From Nonomuraea harbinensis (GTDB taxonomy: Bacteria; Actinomycetota; Actinomycetes; Streptosporangiales; Streptosporangiaceae): a DNA stretch of 64,000 nucleotides. The notes beneath the pieces were generated by a model. That model ran no database searches, was not told the DNA's origin, and saw only the letters and a list, made by a program, of their open reading frames with translations. The position numbers and the translations under genes are program-made. The stretch lies in contig NZ_JAHKRN010000013.1 of NCBI RefSeq assembly GCF_019396385.1, positions 62,001-126,000 of the forward strand, in the 5' to 3' direction. This document shows, piece by piece, positions 25,241 to 31,608 of this stretch (positions are counted from its first letter, which is position 1; each line of letters starts with the position of its first letter).

Positions 25241-25519
25241 TCAAACGAGGTCGTCGAACTCCCCTGCGATGATTCCATGTCGAAACGCGGCGAACTCGCT
25301 GCGGGTGAAGTACAGCCTGGGTCCATCAGGGTCTTTGGAGTCGCGCAGTGCGACGAGGGGGCCGTGGCCGGCTTTGTGATCGGCTTCGAGCGCCTGGGTG
25401 TCATCGTCGTCTAACAGCGCTACTTCGACACAGTTTCCGCCCGTGCCGTTCGAGAACGTGGACTTTCGCCAGGTCAAAGGGGAAGGTCGCTCTGGCCCAG
25501 TGTCCCGCTGGTGGCTCAT
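25241..25519 (-). CDS. DUF397 protein (BldB-like)
   Basis: A 92-residue DUF397 protein. The family core is complete: LTWRKSTFSNGTGGNCVEVA, VALRDSKDPDGPRLYFTRSE and FAAFRHGIIAGEFD. ATG at 25519 overlaps the XRE stop as ATGA, the standard arrangement. DUF397 proteins pair with DUF5753/XRE regulators and are thought to counteract them, as in the BldB and WhiJ-type developmental switches. Longer upstream reading belongs to the regulator gene. Confidence 0.92.
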   Translation of the reverse strand: MSHQRDTGPERPSPLTWRKSTFSNGTGGNCVEVALLDDDDTQALEADHKAGHGPLVALRDSKDPDGPRLYFTRSEFAAFRHGIIAGEFDDLV

Positions 25520-26373
25520 CTCGTCCCTCCAGTCACTTGCTCGATCAGACGTCGGGTCTGATCTGGCCCGAGCGCCCGTGCGCGAAGGTGATCGAATAGT
25601 CGATTGTAGGCGTTTACGTCGTGAGGCTCTTCCAGGTAGATACTCCCCCTCCAATACTCAAGGTACACAACGTCTGGATCTGAGAGGTTTGGAAACTTCA
25701 GGATGCTGAAGCCCCCGTTCATTGCGGGATGAGCTCCGCTGGAGAAGGGCAGCACTTGGATGTTGATGGAGTTCTGCGACGACAGTTCGTGCAGGTGGCG
25801 CAGTTGACGATGCATGAGTCCTTCCTCGCCCACCACGCGCCGAATGACCGCCTCGTTCAGCACCATCCACATCTCGGGTGGGTATGCGGACTTGAGTACC
25901 TCTTGACGCTTCATCCGGATCGCGAGGCTGAGGGCCAACTCCTCCTCAGAAGGCAGGGCCGGTTCCGCGCTCATGATCGCGCGCGCGTACTCCTCCGTCT
26001 GGAAGAGGCCGGGTACGTACTCAGTCTCGTAACCGGTGATGGATGACGCGTCCTCTTCGAGGCCCACGTAGCTCTGGAAGTATTCCGGGATCGTGTCGGA
26101 CAGCTTGTCCCACCAGCCGCGTTTCCGCGCATCGCGGGCGAGTTGGAGAAGCACTTCCCTTGTGTGCGCCGGCACCTCGTAGATCTCCAGCAGCATGGTG
26201 ACATCAGCGATCCGCGCTCCCACCGTCGCTGCCTCGATGCGGGTGATGGTTGGTGCCGAACACCCCATCAGCTCCGCGACCGTCTCGCGGGACATCCCCT
26301 TCTCCTTGCGCAAGCCGCGCAATACCGCGGCCAGGCGGCGCTGTCGTGCTGATGGGCTGCGCTGAGCTGTCAT
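25516..26373 (-). CDS. XRE regulator with DUF5753 domain (WhiJ-like)
   Basis: A 285-residue regulator. N-terminal XRE helix-turn-helix: LRGLRKEKGMSRETVAELMG, then CSAPTITRIEAA. C-terminal DUF5753: EDASSITGYETEYVPGLFQT, EEYARAIM, MWMVLNEAVIRRVVG, INIQVLPFSSGAHPAMNGGF and VVYLEYWRGSIYLEEP. ATG at 26373 is chosen because GGAG lies five bases upstream. With the overlapping DUF397 gene and the nearby RsbW-like ATPase it forms the common actinomycete regulatory island linked to development and antibiotic production. Confidence 0.93.
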   Translation of the reverse strand: MTAQRSPSARQRRLAAVLRGLRKEKGMSRETVAELMGCSAPTITRIEAATVGARIADVTMLLEIYEVPAHTREVLLQLARDARKRGWWDKLSDTIPEYFQSYVGLEEDASSITGYETEYVPGLFQTEEYARAIMSAEPALPSEEELALSLAIRMKRQEVLKSAYPPEMWMVLNEAVIRRVVGEEGLMHRQLRHLHELSSQNSINIQVLPFSSGAHPAMNGGFSILKFPNLSDPDVVYLEYWRGSIYLEEPHDVNAYNRLFDHLRARALGPDQTRRLIEQVTGGTR

Positions 26374-26496
26374 CTCGTCTCCGGAAGAAACGTTATCGAT
26401 CTTGGGGGCAAAACTGATCGGCGTGCATCCTGCCAACTATCTTGCACTTAAAGTAGTCATCAAGGCACACTCTGCGATGGGCAACGCTTGAACAGG

Positions 26497-26516
26497 GCCG
26501 GGTTTCTCCGCCCGGC
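26497..26516. terminator. Terminator-like hairpin in divergent gap
   Basis: GCCGGG and CCCGGC pair around an 8-base loop and are followed on the plus strand by the pyrimidine-rich TTCCTTCGT. It sits about 125 bases upstream of both flanking start codons, an odd place for a gene terminator; it may end a short leader or small RNA. Confidence 0.35.
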
Positions 26517-26623
26517 TTCCTTCGTAGCGAGGGCACGGTTGTTGTGGATCAGCACGACGTACAACGTGTGTCAGTACCCCCGACCTGCTGGATCGGTGCC
26601 GCACATGAAGGGCGGTTGGATCG

Positions 26624-26917
26624 ATGCGACGCAAGCGAACCCGAGACACGCAGCCGATGGTGACTCGGGAGCACGAGCAGTTCCACCACCTGACGCGACT
26701 GGCCTGGGGTCTGTCGAGGCGAGGCCTGGCCGTTTCGGTGCAGTTGCCGAGGCGCGATGAGCCGTGCGTCGCGGTCCAACGGGTGTCGGGGCCGTTGCTC
26801 GTACGGGCCTCTCTTCAGGGCGAAAGGTGGGTGTTCTCGTGGGGGCGAGGCCGGGACCGTTGCGTGGATGCGCGGGACGAGGCCGCGTGCGAGCGGGTGT
26901 GGGAGGTGGCGCAGTGA
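26624..26917 (+). CDS. Hypothetical protein coupled to RsbW-like ATPase
   Basis: A 97-residue protein with a clear coding pattern but no recognised fold. Its central part (LAWGLSRRGLAVSVQLPRRD) and tail (WVFSWGRGRDRCVDARDEAA) resemble short partner proteins that often precede ATP-binding anti-sigma-like genes in actinomycetes. The stop overlaps the next GTG by GTGA. First gene of the plus-strand pair facing the XRE/DUF397 unit. Confidence 0.7.
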   Translation: MRRKRTRDTQPMVTREHEQFHHLTRLAWGLSRRGLAVSVQLPRRDEPCVAVQRVSGPLLVRASLQGERWVFSWGRGRDRCVDARDEAACERVWEVAQ

Positions 26918-27366
26918 GGGAGCGGGCACTGGTGGACCTGACGGTTCCAGGGAGTGCGGCCTGGGTCTGCCTGGTTCGCCGTTGGGTGGCAGACGCCCTG
27001 ACGGTGGCGGGGCATCGTGACGTGGACGGCGCCCGGCTCGTCGCGAGCGAACTGGTGGGGAACGCCGTGCTGCACACCGGGTCCGGGCGGCCGGGCGGGC
27101 TGGTGAGGGTGAAGGTCTTCGAGGTCAGCGCCGCGACGGCCAGGGTCGAGGTGATCGACGAGGGGGCGGCGACCGTTCCTCTTCCCCGTCGGTCGGATGA
27201 CGATGAGTGTGGTGGCCGGGGGTTGTGGCTGGTTCAGCGGACGGCGATCAGCTGGGGAACCCGGACCGTGCCGCGGCGGTGGAACCTGGTGTGGGCCGAG
27301 GTGTCCACGCTGGACGTGCTCGACACGCCTGACCTCGGTTCATCGCCCCGACGCCGACCAGGCTGA
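26914..27366 (+). CDS. RsbW-like ATP-binding (anti-sigma type) protein
   Basis: A 150-residue HATPase_c protein. The ATP-binding N box is DGARLVASELVGNAVLHT, the G1 box VEVIDEG, and the G2 region ECGGRGLWLVQRTAISWG; ATP-lid residues are present and there is no histidine-kinase dimerisation domain. Such proteins act as anti-sigma factors or orphan serine kinases in actinomycetes. GTG at 26914 is set by the GTGA overlap. With XRE and DUF397 next door it completes the AbaA/WhiJ-type set. Confidence 0.88.
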   Translation: MRERALVDLTVPGSAAWVCLVRRWVADALTVAGHRDVDGARLVASELVGNAVLHTGSGRPGGLVRVKVFEVSAATARVEVIDEGAATVPLPRRSDDDECGGRGLWLVQRTAISWGTRTVPRRWNLVWAEVSTLDVLDTPDLGSSPRRRPG

Positions 27367-27375
27367 GCCGGATGC

Positions 27376-27804
27376 CTATACGTCCACCACGGCCTGCGCC
27401 CGCCATATCCCGTCCACCCAACCGAACCGCAGGTTGTGCGTGACGACCGCCTTCGGCACCGCGCCGATCCGCTCCACCGTCTCCAGCGGGACCGTGGCCA
27501 GCCGCGCCTCCACCCGCTCCACCGGGAACTCGGTCGGCTCGTCGATCGACATGTCCACGGGCAGGCGGCCGAACATCTCGATCTGGTAGATCACCTCTTG
27601 CAGCACCGCGACGAGCACCTCTTCGTCGCTCTCCTCGGTCACCACGAAGGTCACGCTGTCGTCGGGCCGCGCTCCCTCGATGTCGGCGAAGCTCTCCACC
27701 AGGCCCCGCATCGCCTCGGCCAGGCAGCCTTCCCTGGAGTCCGCCCAAGCCTCCACCGCGACGTCGGCGGGATGCGGCACCACGCGATGACCACCCCGGC
27801 TCAT
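27376..27804 (-). CDS. Archease
   Basis: A 142-residue archease-family protein. It has the N-terminal HPADVAVEAWADSREGCLAE, the VTEESDEEVLVAVLQEVIYQ helix, and the C-terminal AVVTHNLRFGWVDGIWRAQAVVDV-type ending with the family's acidic metal site. Archease activates the RNA ligase RtcB by helping guanylylation and metal loading. No rtcB is found in this window, which is unusual because the pair is generally adjacent. Confidence 0.85.
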   Translation of the reverse strand: MSRGGHRVVPHPADVAVEAWADSREGCLAEAMRGLVESFADIEGARPDDSVTFVVTEESDEEVLVAVLQEVIYQIEMFGRLPVDMSIDEPTEFPVERVEARLATVPLETVERIGAVPKAVVTHNLRFGWVDGIWRAQAVVDV

Positions 27805-27939
27805 AACGCCACTTCAGCAGCTGCCCGCGCCGCCGGGAATCCCCTGACCTTCAAGAGTTCATCCTGATTCCCCCGGTGTGTCCGGACCCGCTTCGCCCGC
27901 GAGGTCGCCGCGCTCACGTTTTGGTCCTAGCGTTTCACC

Positions 27940-28779
27940 ATGGACCTACTGCGATACGTGGCCTTCAGTGAACGAGCTGACGGAGGAAACCCCGCTGGAG
28001 TCGTCCTCGACGCCGGCGGGGTCGGCCCCGAGAAGATGCTCGAAGTCGCTGCGGAGGTGGGCTACTCGGAGACGGCCTTCGTGACAGAACGGACCGACCG
28101 GACTCTTTCGGTTCGATATTTCAGTCCGAAGGTGGAAGTGCCCTTCTGCGGCCATGCCACCATCGCGACGGCAGTGGCCTTCGCGGACGTGCACGGGCCC
28201 GGAGACCTGCTCATGCACACGCAAGCCGGGCCCATCAAGGTGACGACTTCGGTGAACGCGGCTGGACACACCGTCGCCACCCTCGTCAGCGTTCCGCCAC
28301 GCGTGGAAGCGCTGGATCACGCGCTCCTTGAGGATCTCCTGTCGGTTCTGGGCTGGTCGTCAACCGATCTGGACTCCGGACTGCCCCCCGGAGTGGCCAA
28401 CGCCGGCGCTTCTCATCCGATCATCGCCGCCGCCACTCGTGAACGTCTCGCGGACCTGACCTACGATTTCCCCGCCCTGGCCGAGCTGATGGCCAAAGCC
28501 GGCTGGACGACGGTCGACCTTGTGTGGCGGGAGCGGGTCGATGTGTTCCACGCCAGGAACCCCTTCCCGCCAGGGGGTGTGGTGGAAGATCCGGCGACCG
28601 GTGCCGCCGCGGCGGCGCTCGGTGGCTATCTGCGTGCTCTCGGACTCCTCGCGCTGCCCGCGACCGTGACCGTGTACCAGGGCCATGACATGGGCCGCCC
28701 GAGCACCATCACGGTGTCGATACCCGCGGATCCGGCGATCGGCATCTCGGTCACGGGGACGGCGGTGGCGCTGCCGTAG
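27940..28779 (+). CDS. PhzF-family isomerase/epimerase
   Basis: A 279-residue PhzF/YddE-fold protein. It has LLRYVAFSERADGGNPAGVV, the catalytic-acid region VGYSETAFVT, SPKVEVPFCGHATIAT and the closing VEDPATGAAAAALGGYLRAL with YQGHDMGRPS, the family's diagnostic C-terminal motif. PhzF itself isomerises a phenazine precursor; here no phenazine genes are nearby, so the substrate is unknown. Single gene, divergent from archease by 135 bases with no clear operator. Confidence 0.92.
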   Translation: MDLLRYVAFSERADGGNPAGVVLDAGGVGPEKMLEVAAEVGYSETAFVTERTDRTLSVRYFSPKVEVPFCGHATIATAVAFADVHGPGDLLMHTQAGPIKVTTSVNAAGHTVATLVSVPPRVEALDHALLEDLLSVLGWSSTDLDSGLPPGVANAGASHPIIAAATRERLADLTYDFPALAELMAKAGWTTVDLVWRERVDVFHARNPFPPGGVVEDPATGAAAAALGGYLRALGLLALPATVTVYQGHDMGRPSTITVSIPADPAIGISVTGTAVALP

Positions 28780-28789
28780 GCGAAAGCCG

Positions 28790-28807
28790 CGGTGCCGTTG
28801 CGCACCG
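28790..28807. terminator. Weak hairpin between phzF-like and PIN genes
   Basis: CGGTGC and GCACCG form a 6-bp perfect stem with a 6-base loop, ten bases after the PhzF stop and before the convergent toxin gene's end. Strength is modest. Confidence 0.35.
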
Positions 28808-28835
28808 GCTGAGGGACAGCTTGCCGCCTGCGAGG

Positions 28836-29255
28836 CTATGCTCCGGGGCCGGCGATCTCGATGACGTGCAGGGATTGCTCGAAGGCGTGGACCGCGCGCT
28901 CCCAATGGTTCTTGTCCAAGGTGAGCACTGGGCACACGGAGGCGTCGGCGATGGCGGCGACATGCGCATCGCCCCAGTCGAGACCGGTACGAGTGATCGC
29001 TGACGCCAGCGCGATCCCGTGATCCGGCTCCCGCAAGCCGGCGACGGTGATCTGTTGCATGGTGGCGATGCCGAGGAGCAGGTCGGCCGCGTCCTTGGAC
29101 CCGGAATCCACCGAAGCCCCCGAGACGGCCAGGACCGACAGGACCATCGGCTGACCTTCGGCGTCGAAGCGGGCGACCATCTCCATCAGGTTGCTGTCGC
29201 CCCTGGCTAGTTCGATGAGGATGCCGGTATCGAGGATGAGCGGCGGCAAGGTCAC
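28836..29255 (-). CDS. PIN-domain (VapC-like) toxin
   Basis: A 139-residue PIN-domain protein. The first acidic residue is Asp9 in LILDTGILIELARGD, and the second half carries Asp93 and Asp96 in GLDWGDAHVAAIADA and Asp114 in LTLDKNHW. The helix-2 acidic residue usual in VapC ribonucleases is not obvious: the segment reads SVLAVSGASVDSGS. GTG at 29255 overlaps the antitoxin stop as GTGA, the standard antitoxin-first arrangement. Likely an RNase toxin; activity is uncertain because of that missing acid. Confidence 0.82.
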   Translation of the reverse strand: MTLPPLILDTGILIELARGDSNLMEMVARFDAEGQPMVLSVLAVSGASVDSGSKDAADLLLGIATMQQITVAGLREPDHGIALASAITRTGLDWGDAHVAAIADASVCPVLTLDKNHWERAVHAFEQSLHVIEIAGPGA

Positions 29256-29536
29256 TGTCCGCCGCCCTCGGAGTAGCGGGGGCTGTCGGCGAGTTGCCTC
29301 TTGACGTGGGCCATCATGCGATCGACACGTGCGTGGTCGGCATTCGCGTGAGCGCGGGTCAGATGGGTCTCGAGGAGTGCCTTGCGGCGGCGCTCCTCAC
29401 GAACACGCGCGGCGAGGGCTTCGTTGACGTACGCCGACAGGGACTTGACGTCGTCGTCGCCGACTCGGCTCTTCACGTAGTCGACGAGGTCGGGGTCGAG
29501 GGTGACGGCGATACTGGGCTTGGGCCGGCTGCTCAT
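29252..29536 (-). CDS. Ribbon-helix-helix antitoxin (VapB-like)
   Basis: A 94-residue protein. The N-terminal SIAVTLDPDLVDYVKSRVGD with SLSAYVNEALAARVREERRR is a ribbon-helix-helix DNA-binding fold; the charged C-terminal half should wrap the PIN toxin. ATG at 29536. A 7-base inverted repeat spans its start codon and is the likely autoregulatory site. Confidence 0.8.
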   Translation of the reverse strand: MSSRPKPSIAVTLDPDLVDYVKSRVGDDDVKSLSAYVNEALAARVREERRRKALLETHLTRAHANADHARVDRMMAHVKRQLADSPRYSEGGGQ

Positions 29537-29562
29537 AGGCTCATGCTAATACCGTCCTATGA
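29533..29562. promoter_or_regulatory. Inverted repeat over the antitoxin start
   Basis: TCATAGG (29533-29539) and CCTATGA (29556-29562) are exact 7-base arms separated by 16 bases; the left arm contains the antitoxin start codon. Conditional autoregulation by the antitoxin-toxin complex would fit this position. The surrounding 60 bases are AT-rich. Confidence 0.5.
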
Positions 29563-29621
29563 TCTTTTAGCCTCATAGCGGTAACCGATGGCGGCGCGCA
29601 GGGGGCGCGGATGCGTGAGAG

Positions 29622-30030
29622 CTACTTCTCCGTTCGCTTGGCCAGCGCCCGAACCGTCTTGATGTCGTCGTCCGTGACGTTGGTGCTCTGGTCCTGCGCT
29701 TCGTGGCTGACGATCACCTGCCCCACCTTTCGGTTCCGTACGGTGTCCAGGCCTTGGGGTTTCAACCAGCCTGACGGCAGGGGAGTGGTGTTGGGGCCGG
29801 GCGACTGCTGGGCCAGGAACTTGGTGTGGGCTGATTCGAGCTTGATTCCGTCGTGCCAGTTGCGGACGTTCCAGAAGAAGAGATTGAGCCCGAGGAGCAC
29901 CCATCGACAAGCTGGAACTCTGAGCTGCGAGGTTCTGGTGGATGCGGGTGCCTTCGTCGATCTGGGCTGAGGTGTACTCGCGTAACCGCCCTGGACGCAC
30001 GACTCGGCTCTTATGGGCGGCGAATAGCAA
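29622..30030 (-). pseudogene. Frameshifted gene remnant
   Basis: Two minus-strand frames join to look like one protein. The downstream frame, from about 29900 to the TAG at 29622, reads LLGLNLFFWNVRNWHDGIKL onward for about 92 residues with codon use strongly biased to G/C at third positions. Upstream, a different frame (LREYTSAQIDEGTRIHQNLA) has the same bias up to about 29910, where it stops looking coding. A one-base shift near 29905 would connect them. The family is not recognised and no proper start is seen. Confidence 0.4.
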
Positions 30031-30112
30031 GCCCTGTCAACGGCATGGAATGGCCGTATAAGAATATGGCGAATTGGTTGGGGCAAACTATGTGCATTTG
30101 AGTGCTTCGGAC

Positions 30113-30144
30113 CGTGCGGGGCGCCCGCGAAGGCGTCCCGCACG
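30113..30144. terminator. Strong hairpin after the Cys-rich peptide gene
   Basis: CGTGCGGGGCGCC (30113-30125) and GGCGTCCCGCACG (30132-30144) pair over 13 positions, 12 Watson-Crick and one G-T, with a 6-base loop. It starts 16 bases past the TAG of the small cysteine-rich frame on the minus strand, supporting that frame as a transcribed gene end. Confidence 0.65.
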
Positions 30145-30159
30145 TTCGCACACGAGCTC

Positions 30160-30405
30160 CTAGTACTGTCGTTCCTCATGCTGGCAGTACTGGCGCTTCC
30201 AGCCGCCGCCCTTCTTCTTCGACTGCTTGCAGTAATAGCACCGCTTGTTGTTCTCGGTCATCCACTTGCACGGTGCGCCGGCGTTGGTGGACGCGCAGTT
30301 CCTGAGCGAGGTCGCGCTGTCGGCGCTCTGCGCCTGCGCAGCGGCGGAAGGGACTAGAGCGGCTGCCGCAAGGGCCCGCGATCCCTTCGGACTCGTGAAG
30401 GCACA
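30160..30405 (-). CDS. Cysteine-rich secreted mini-protein, start codon missing
   Basis: An 81-codon open frame directly after, and in frame with, the TGA of the quinone oxidoreductase gene. It reads SPKGSRALAAAALVPSAAAQ, a convincing secretion signal with a cleavage site near AAAQA, then a 50-residue mature part with five cysteines (RNC, PCK, RCYYC, QYC), lysine clusters (KQSKKKGGGWKRQ) and no known family. There is no ATG, GTG or TTG before the signal segment; an ATG at about 30404 lies in a neighbouring frame, so a one-base change would restore a start. Either a recently broken gene or a sequence error. A strong terminator follows its TAG. Confidence 0.5.
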   Translation of the reverse strand, partial: CAFTSPKGSRALAAAALVPSAAAQAQSADSATSLRNCASTNAGAPCKWMTENNKRCYYCKQSKKKGGGWKRQYCQHEERQY

Positions 30406-31407
30406 TCAGACGCAGGTCAAGAGGGTCTTGCCGAGGGCGGTGCGGGCGGCGATGGCCGCGTGCGCGTCGGCCGCGCGCTCCAGCGGGAACGTCTGCCCGA
30501 TGTGCGGCCGAAGGCGTCCCGCCGCGGCCTCGGCCAGCGATCGCTCGATCAGCTCCCGTACCCGGACGGGTTCCGGCGCGCCGTCCGTGATCCCGATCAA
30601 CCGCACGCCGCGGGCGGCGGCCTCCTCGGCCGTGAAGTCGGCGAACGTGCCACCCGCCGCGCCGTACGCGAAGAACCGGGCGCCGCTCACCGCCGCATCC
30701 AGCGCCTGGCGGCCGAGCGGGCCGCCCGCCCCGTCGAACACCGCCTGGACGCCGCCGGTCAGGTCGCGGACCCGCTCAGCCCAGCCCTCCTCGGTGTAGT
30801 CCACCGCCTCCTCGGCGCCGGCCTTGCGCGCCAGGTCCAGCTTGGCGTGCCCGCGCGCCGCCCCGATCACCCGTGCTCCGGCGGCGGTCGCGAGCTGGGT
30901 GATGACGACGCCGAGGCTCCCGCCCGACGCCGTGACCAGCACCGGGTCGCCCGGCCGGATCCCGGCCCGGTCCACGACCCCCATCCCGGTCGGCCCGTCG
31001 TGCAGCAGCGCCAGCGCCTCGTGCGGACCGAGCGCGTCCGGGATCGCCACCAGGGTCTCGGTACGGGCGACCGCCTTCGTGGCGTACCCGCCGACCGGAG
31101 CCAGGATCGGGCTGCCCTCGTGCACGGGCTTCCCGGTACGGGCGACGACCCGCCGGCCGGTCCACCCGGGGTCCACGCCTTCTCCGACGGCCACGACCGT
31201 CCCCGCCACTCCGTCACCCGGCACGTACGGCGGCTCCACCGGGAAGAACCCCTCCCCCCAGCCCGCCCTGAGCTGGGTGTCGAGGAACAGCACGTCCACG
31301 GCGACCACCTCGATCAGGACCTGCCCGGGCCCGGCGACCGGATCCGGCGCGTCCCGCGCCACCAGCACCTCGGGGTCTCCGAACGTGGTCACTTCGATGA
31401 TTCGCAT
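30406..31407 (-). CDS. Zinc-independent quinone oxidoreductase (MDR family)
   Basis: A 333-residue medium-chain dehydrogenase/reductase of the quinone oxidoreductase group. N-terminal MRIIEVTTFGDPEVLVARDA, the GroES-like PPYVPGDGVAGTVVAVGEGV, and the NADPH-binding VLVTASGGSLGVVITQLATA without zinc-ligand cysteines. It likely reduces quinones or enones with NADPH, giving protection from redox-active compounds. A SoxR/MerR-type promoter lies upstream, which fits that role. Confidence 0.9.
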   Translation of the reverse strand: MRIIEVTTFGDPEVLVARDAPDPVAGPGQVLIEVVAVDVLFLDTQLRAGWGEGFFPVEPPYVPGDGVAGTVVAVGEGVDPGWTGRRVVARTGKPVHEGSPILAPVGGYATKAVARTETLVAIPDALGPHEALALLHDGPTGMGVVDRAGIRPGDPVLVTASGGSLGVVITQLATAAGARVIGAARGHAKLDLARKAGAEEAVDYTEEGWAERVRDLTGGVQAVFDGAGGPLGRQALDAAVSGARFFAYGAAGGTFADFTAEEAAARGVRLIGITDGAPEPVRVRELIERSLAEAAAGRLRPHIGQTFPLERAADAHAAIAARTALGKTLLTCV

Positions 31408-31447
31408 GCCACTCGCTCCGCTCTGTCTCCCGGTCTCTGTCTCCGAC

Positions 31448-31478
31448 AGCCTGCAACCTCGACCAAAGTTGAGGTCAA
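31448..31478 (-). promoter_or_regulatory. SoxR/MerR-type promoter with 19-bp spacer
   Basis: Read on the minus strand: a -35 hexamer TTGACC at 31478-31473, a 19-base spacer, and CAGGCT at 31453-31448 as a poor -10. The spacer carries the dyad ACCTCAAC-TTTG-GTCGAGGT (31475-31456), 7 of 8 positions symmetric. A long spacer with a centred dyad is the hallmark of MerR-family activation, and CCTCAA..GAGG matches the SoxR box pattern. No merR/soxR gene is in the window. Confidence 0.6.
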
Positions 31479-31561
31479 ACCGGTGAGTCTCCGTGCTATC
31501 GGAGCGGGGCCGAGGGCGACGCCTCGTGGTTTCGAGCCGGCTATGCAGTGCCCGCGACCAG

Positions 31562-31595
31562 CGCAGCCGGCCGGGACAGACCCCGGCCGGCTGCG
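31562..31595 (-). terminator. Terminator of the collagenase gene
   Basis: CGCAGCCGGCCGGG and CCCGGCCGGCTGCG form a perfect 14-bp stem with a 6-base loop (ACAGAC), 14 bases past the collagenase stop on the minus strand. One of the strongest hairpins in the window. Confidence 0.75.
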
Positions 31596-31608
31596 GTCGC
31601 CGTCGGAC

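Noticed and set aside
25023-25414. Overlapping plus-strand frames across the DUF397 gene end
   Set aside because: No family features, irregular codon use, and they lie antisense to a complete DUF397 protein.
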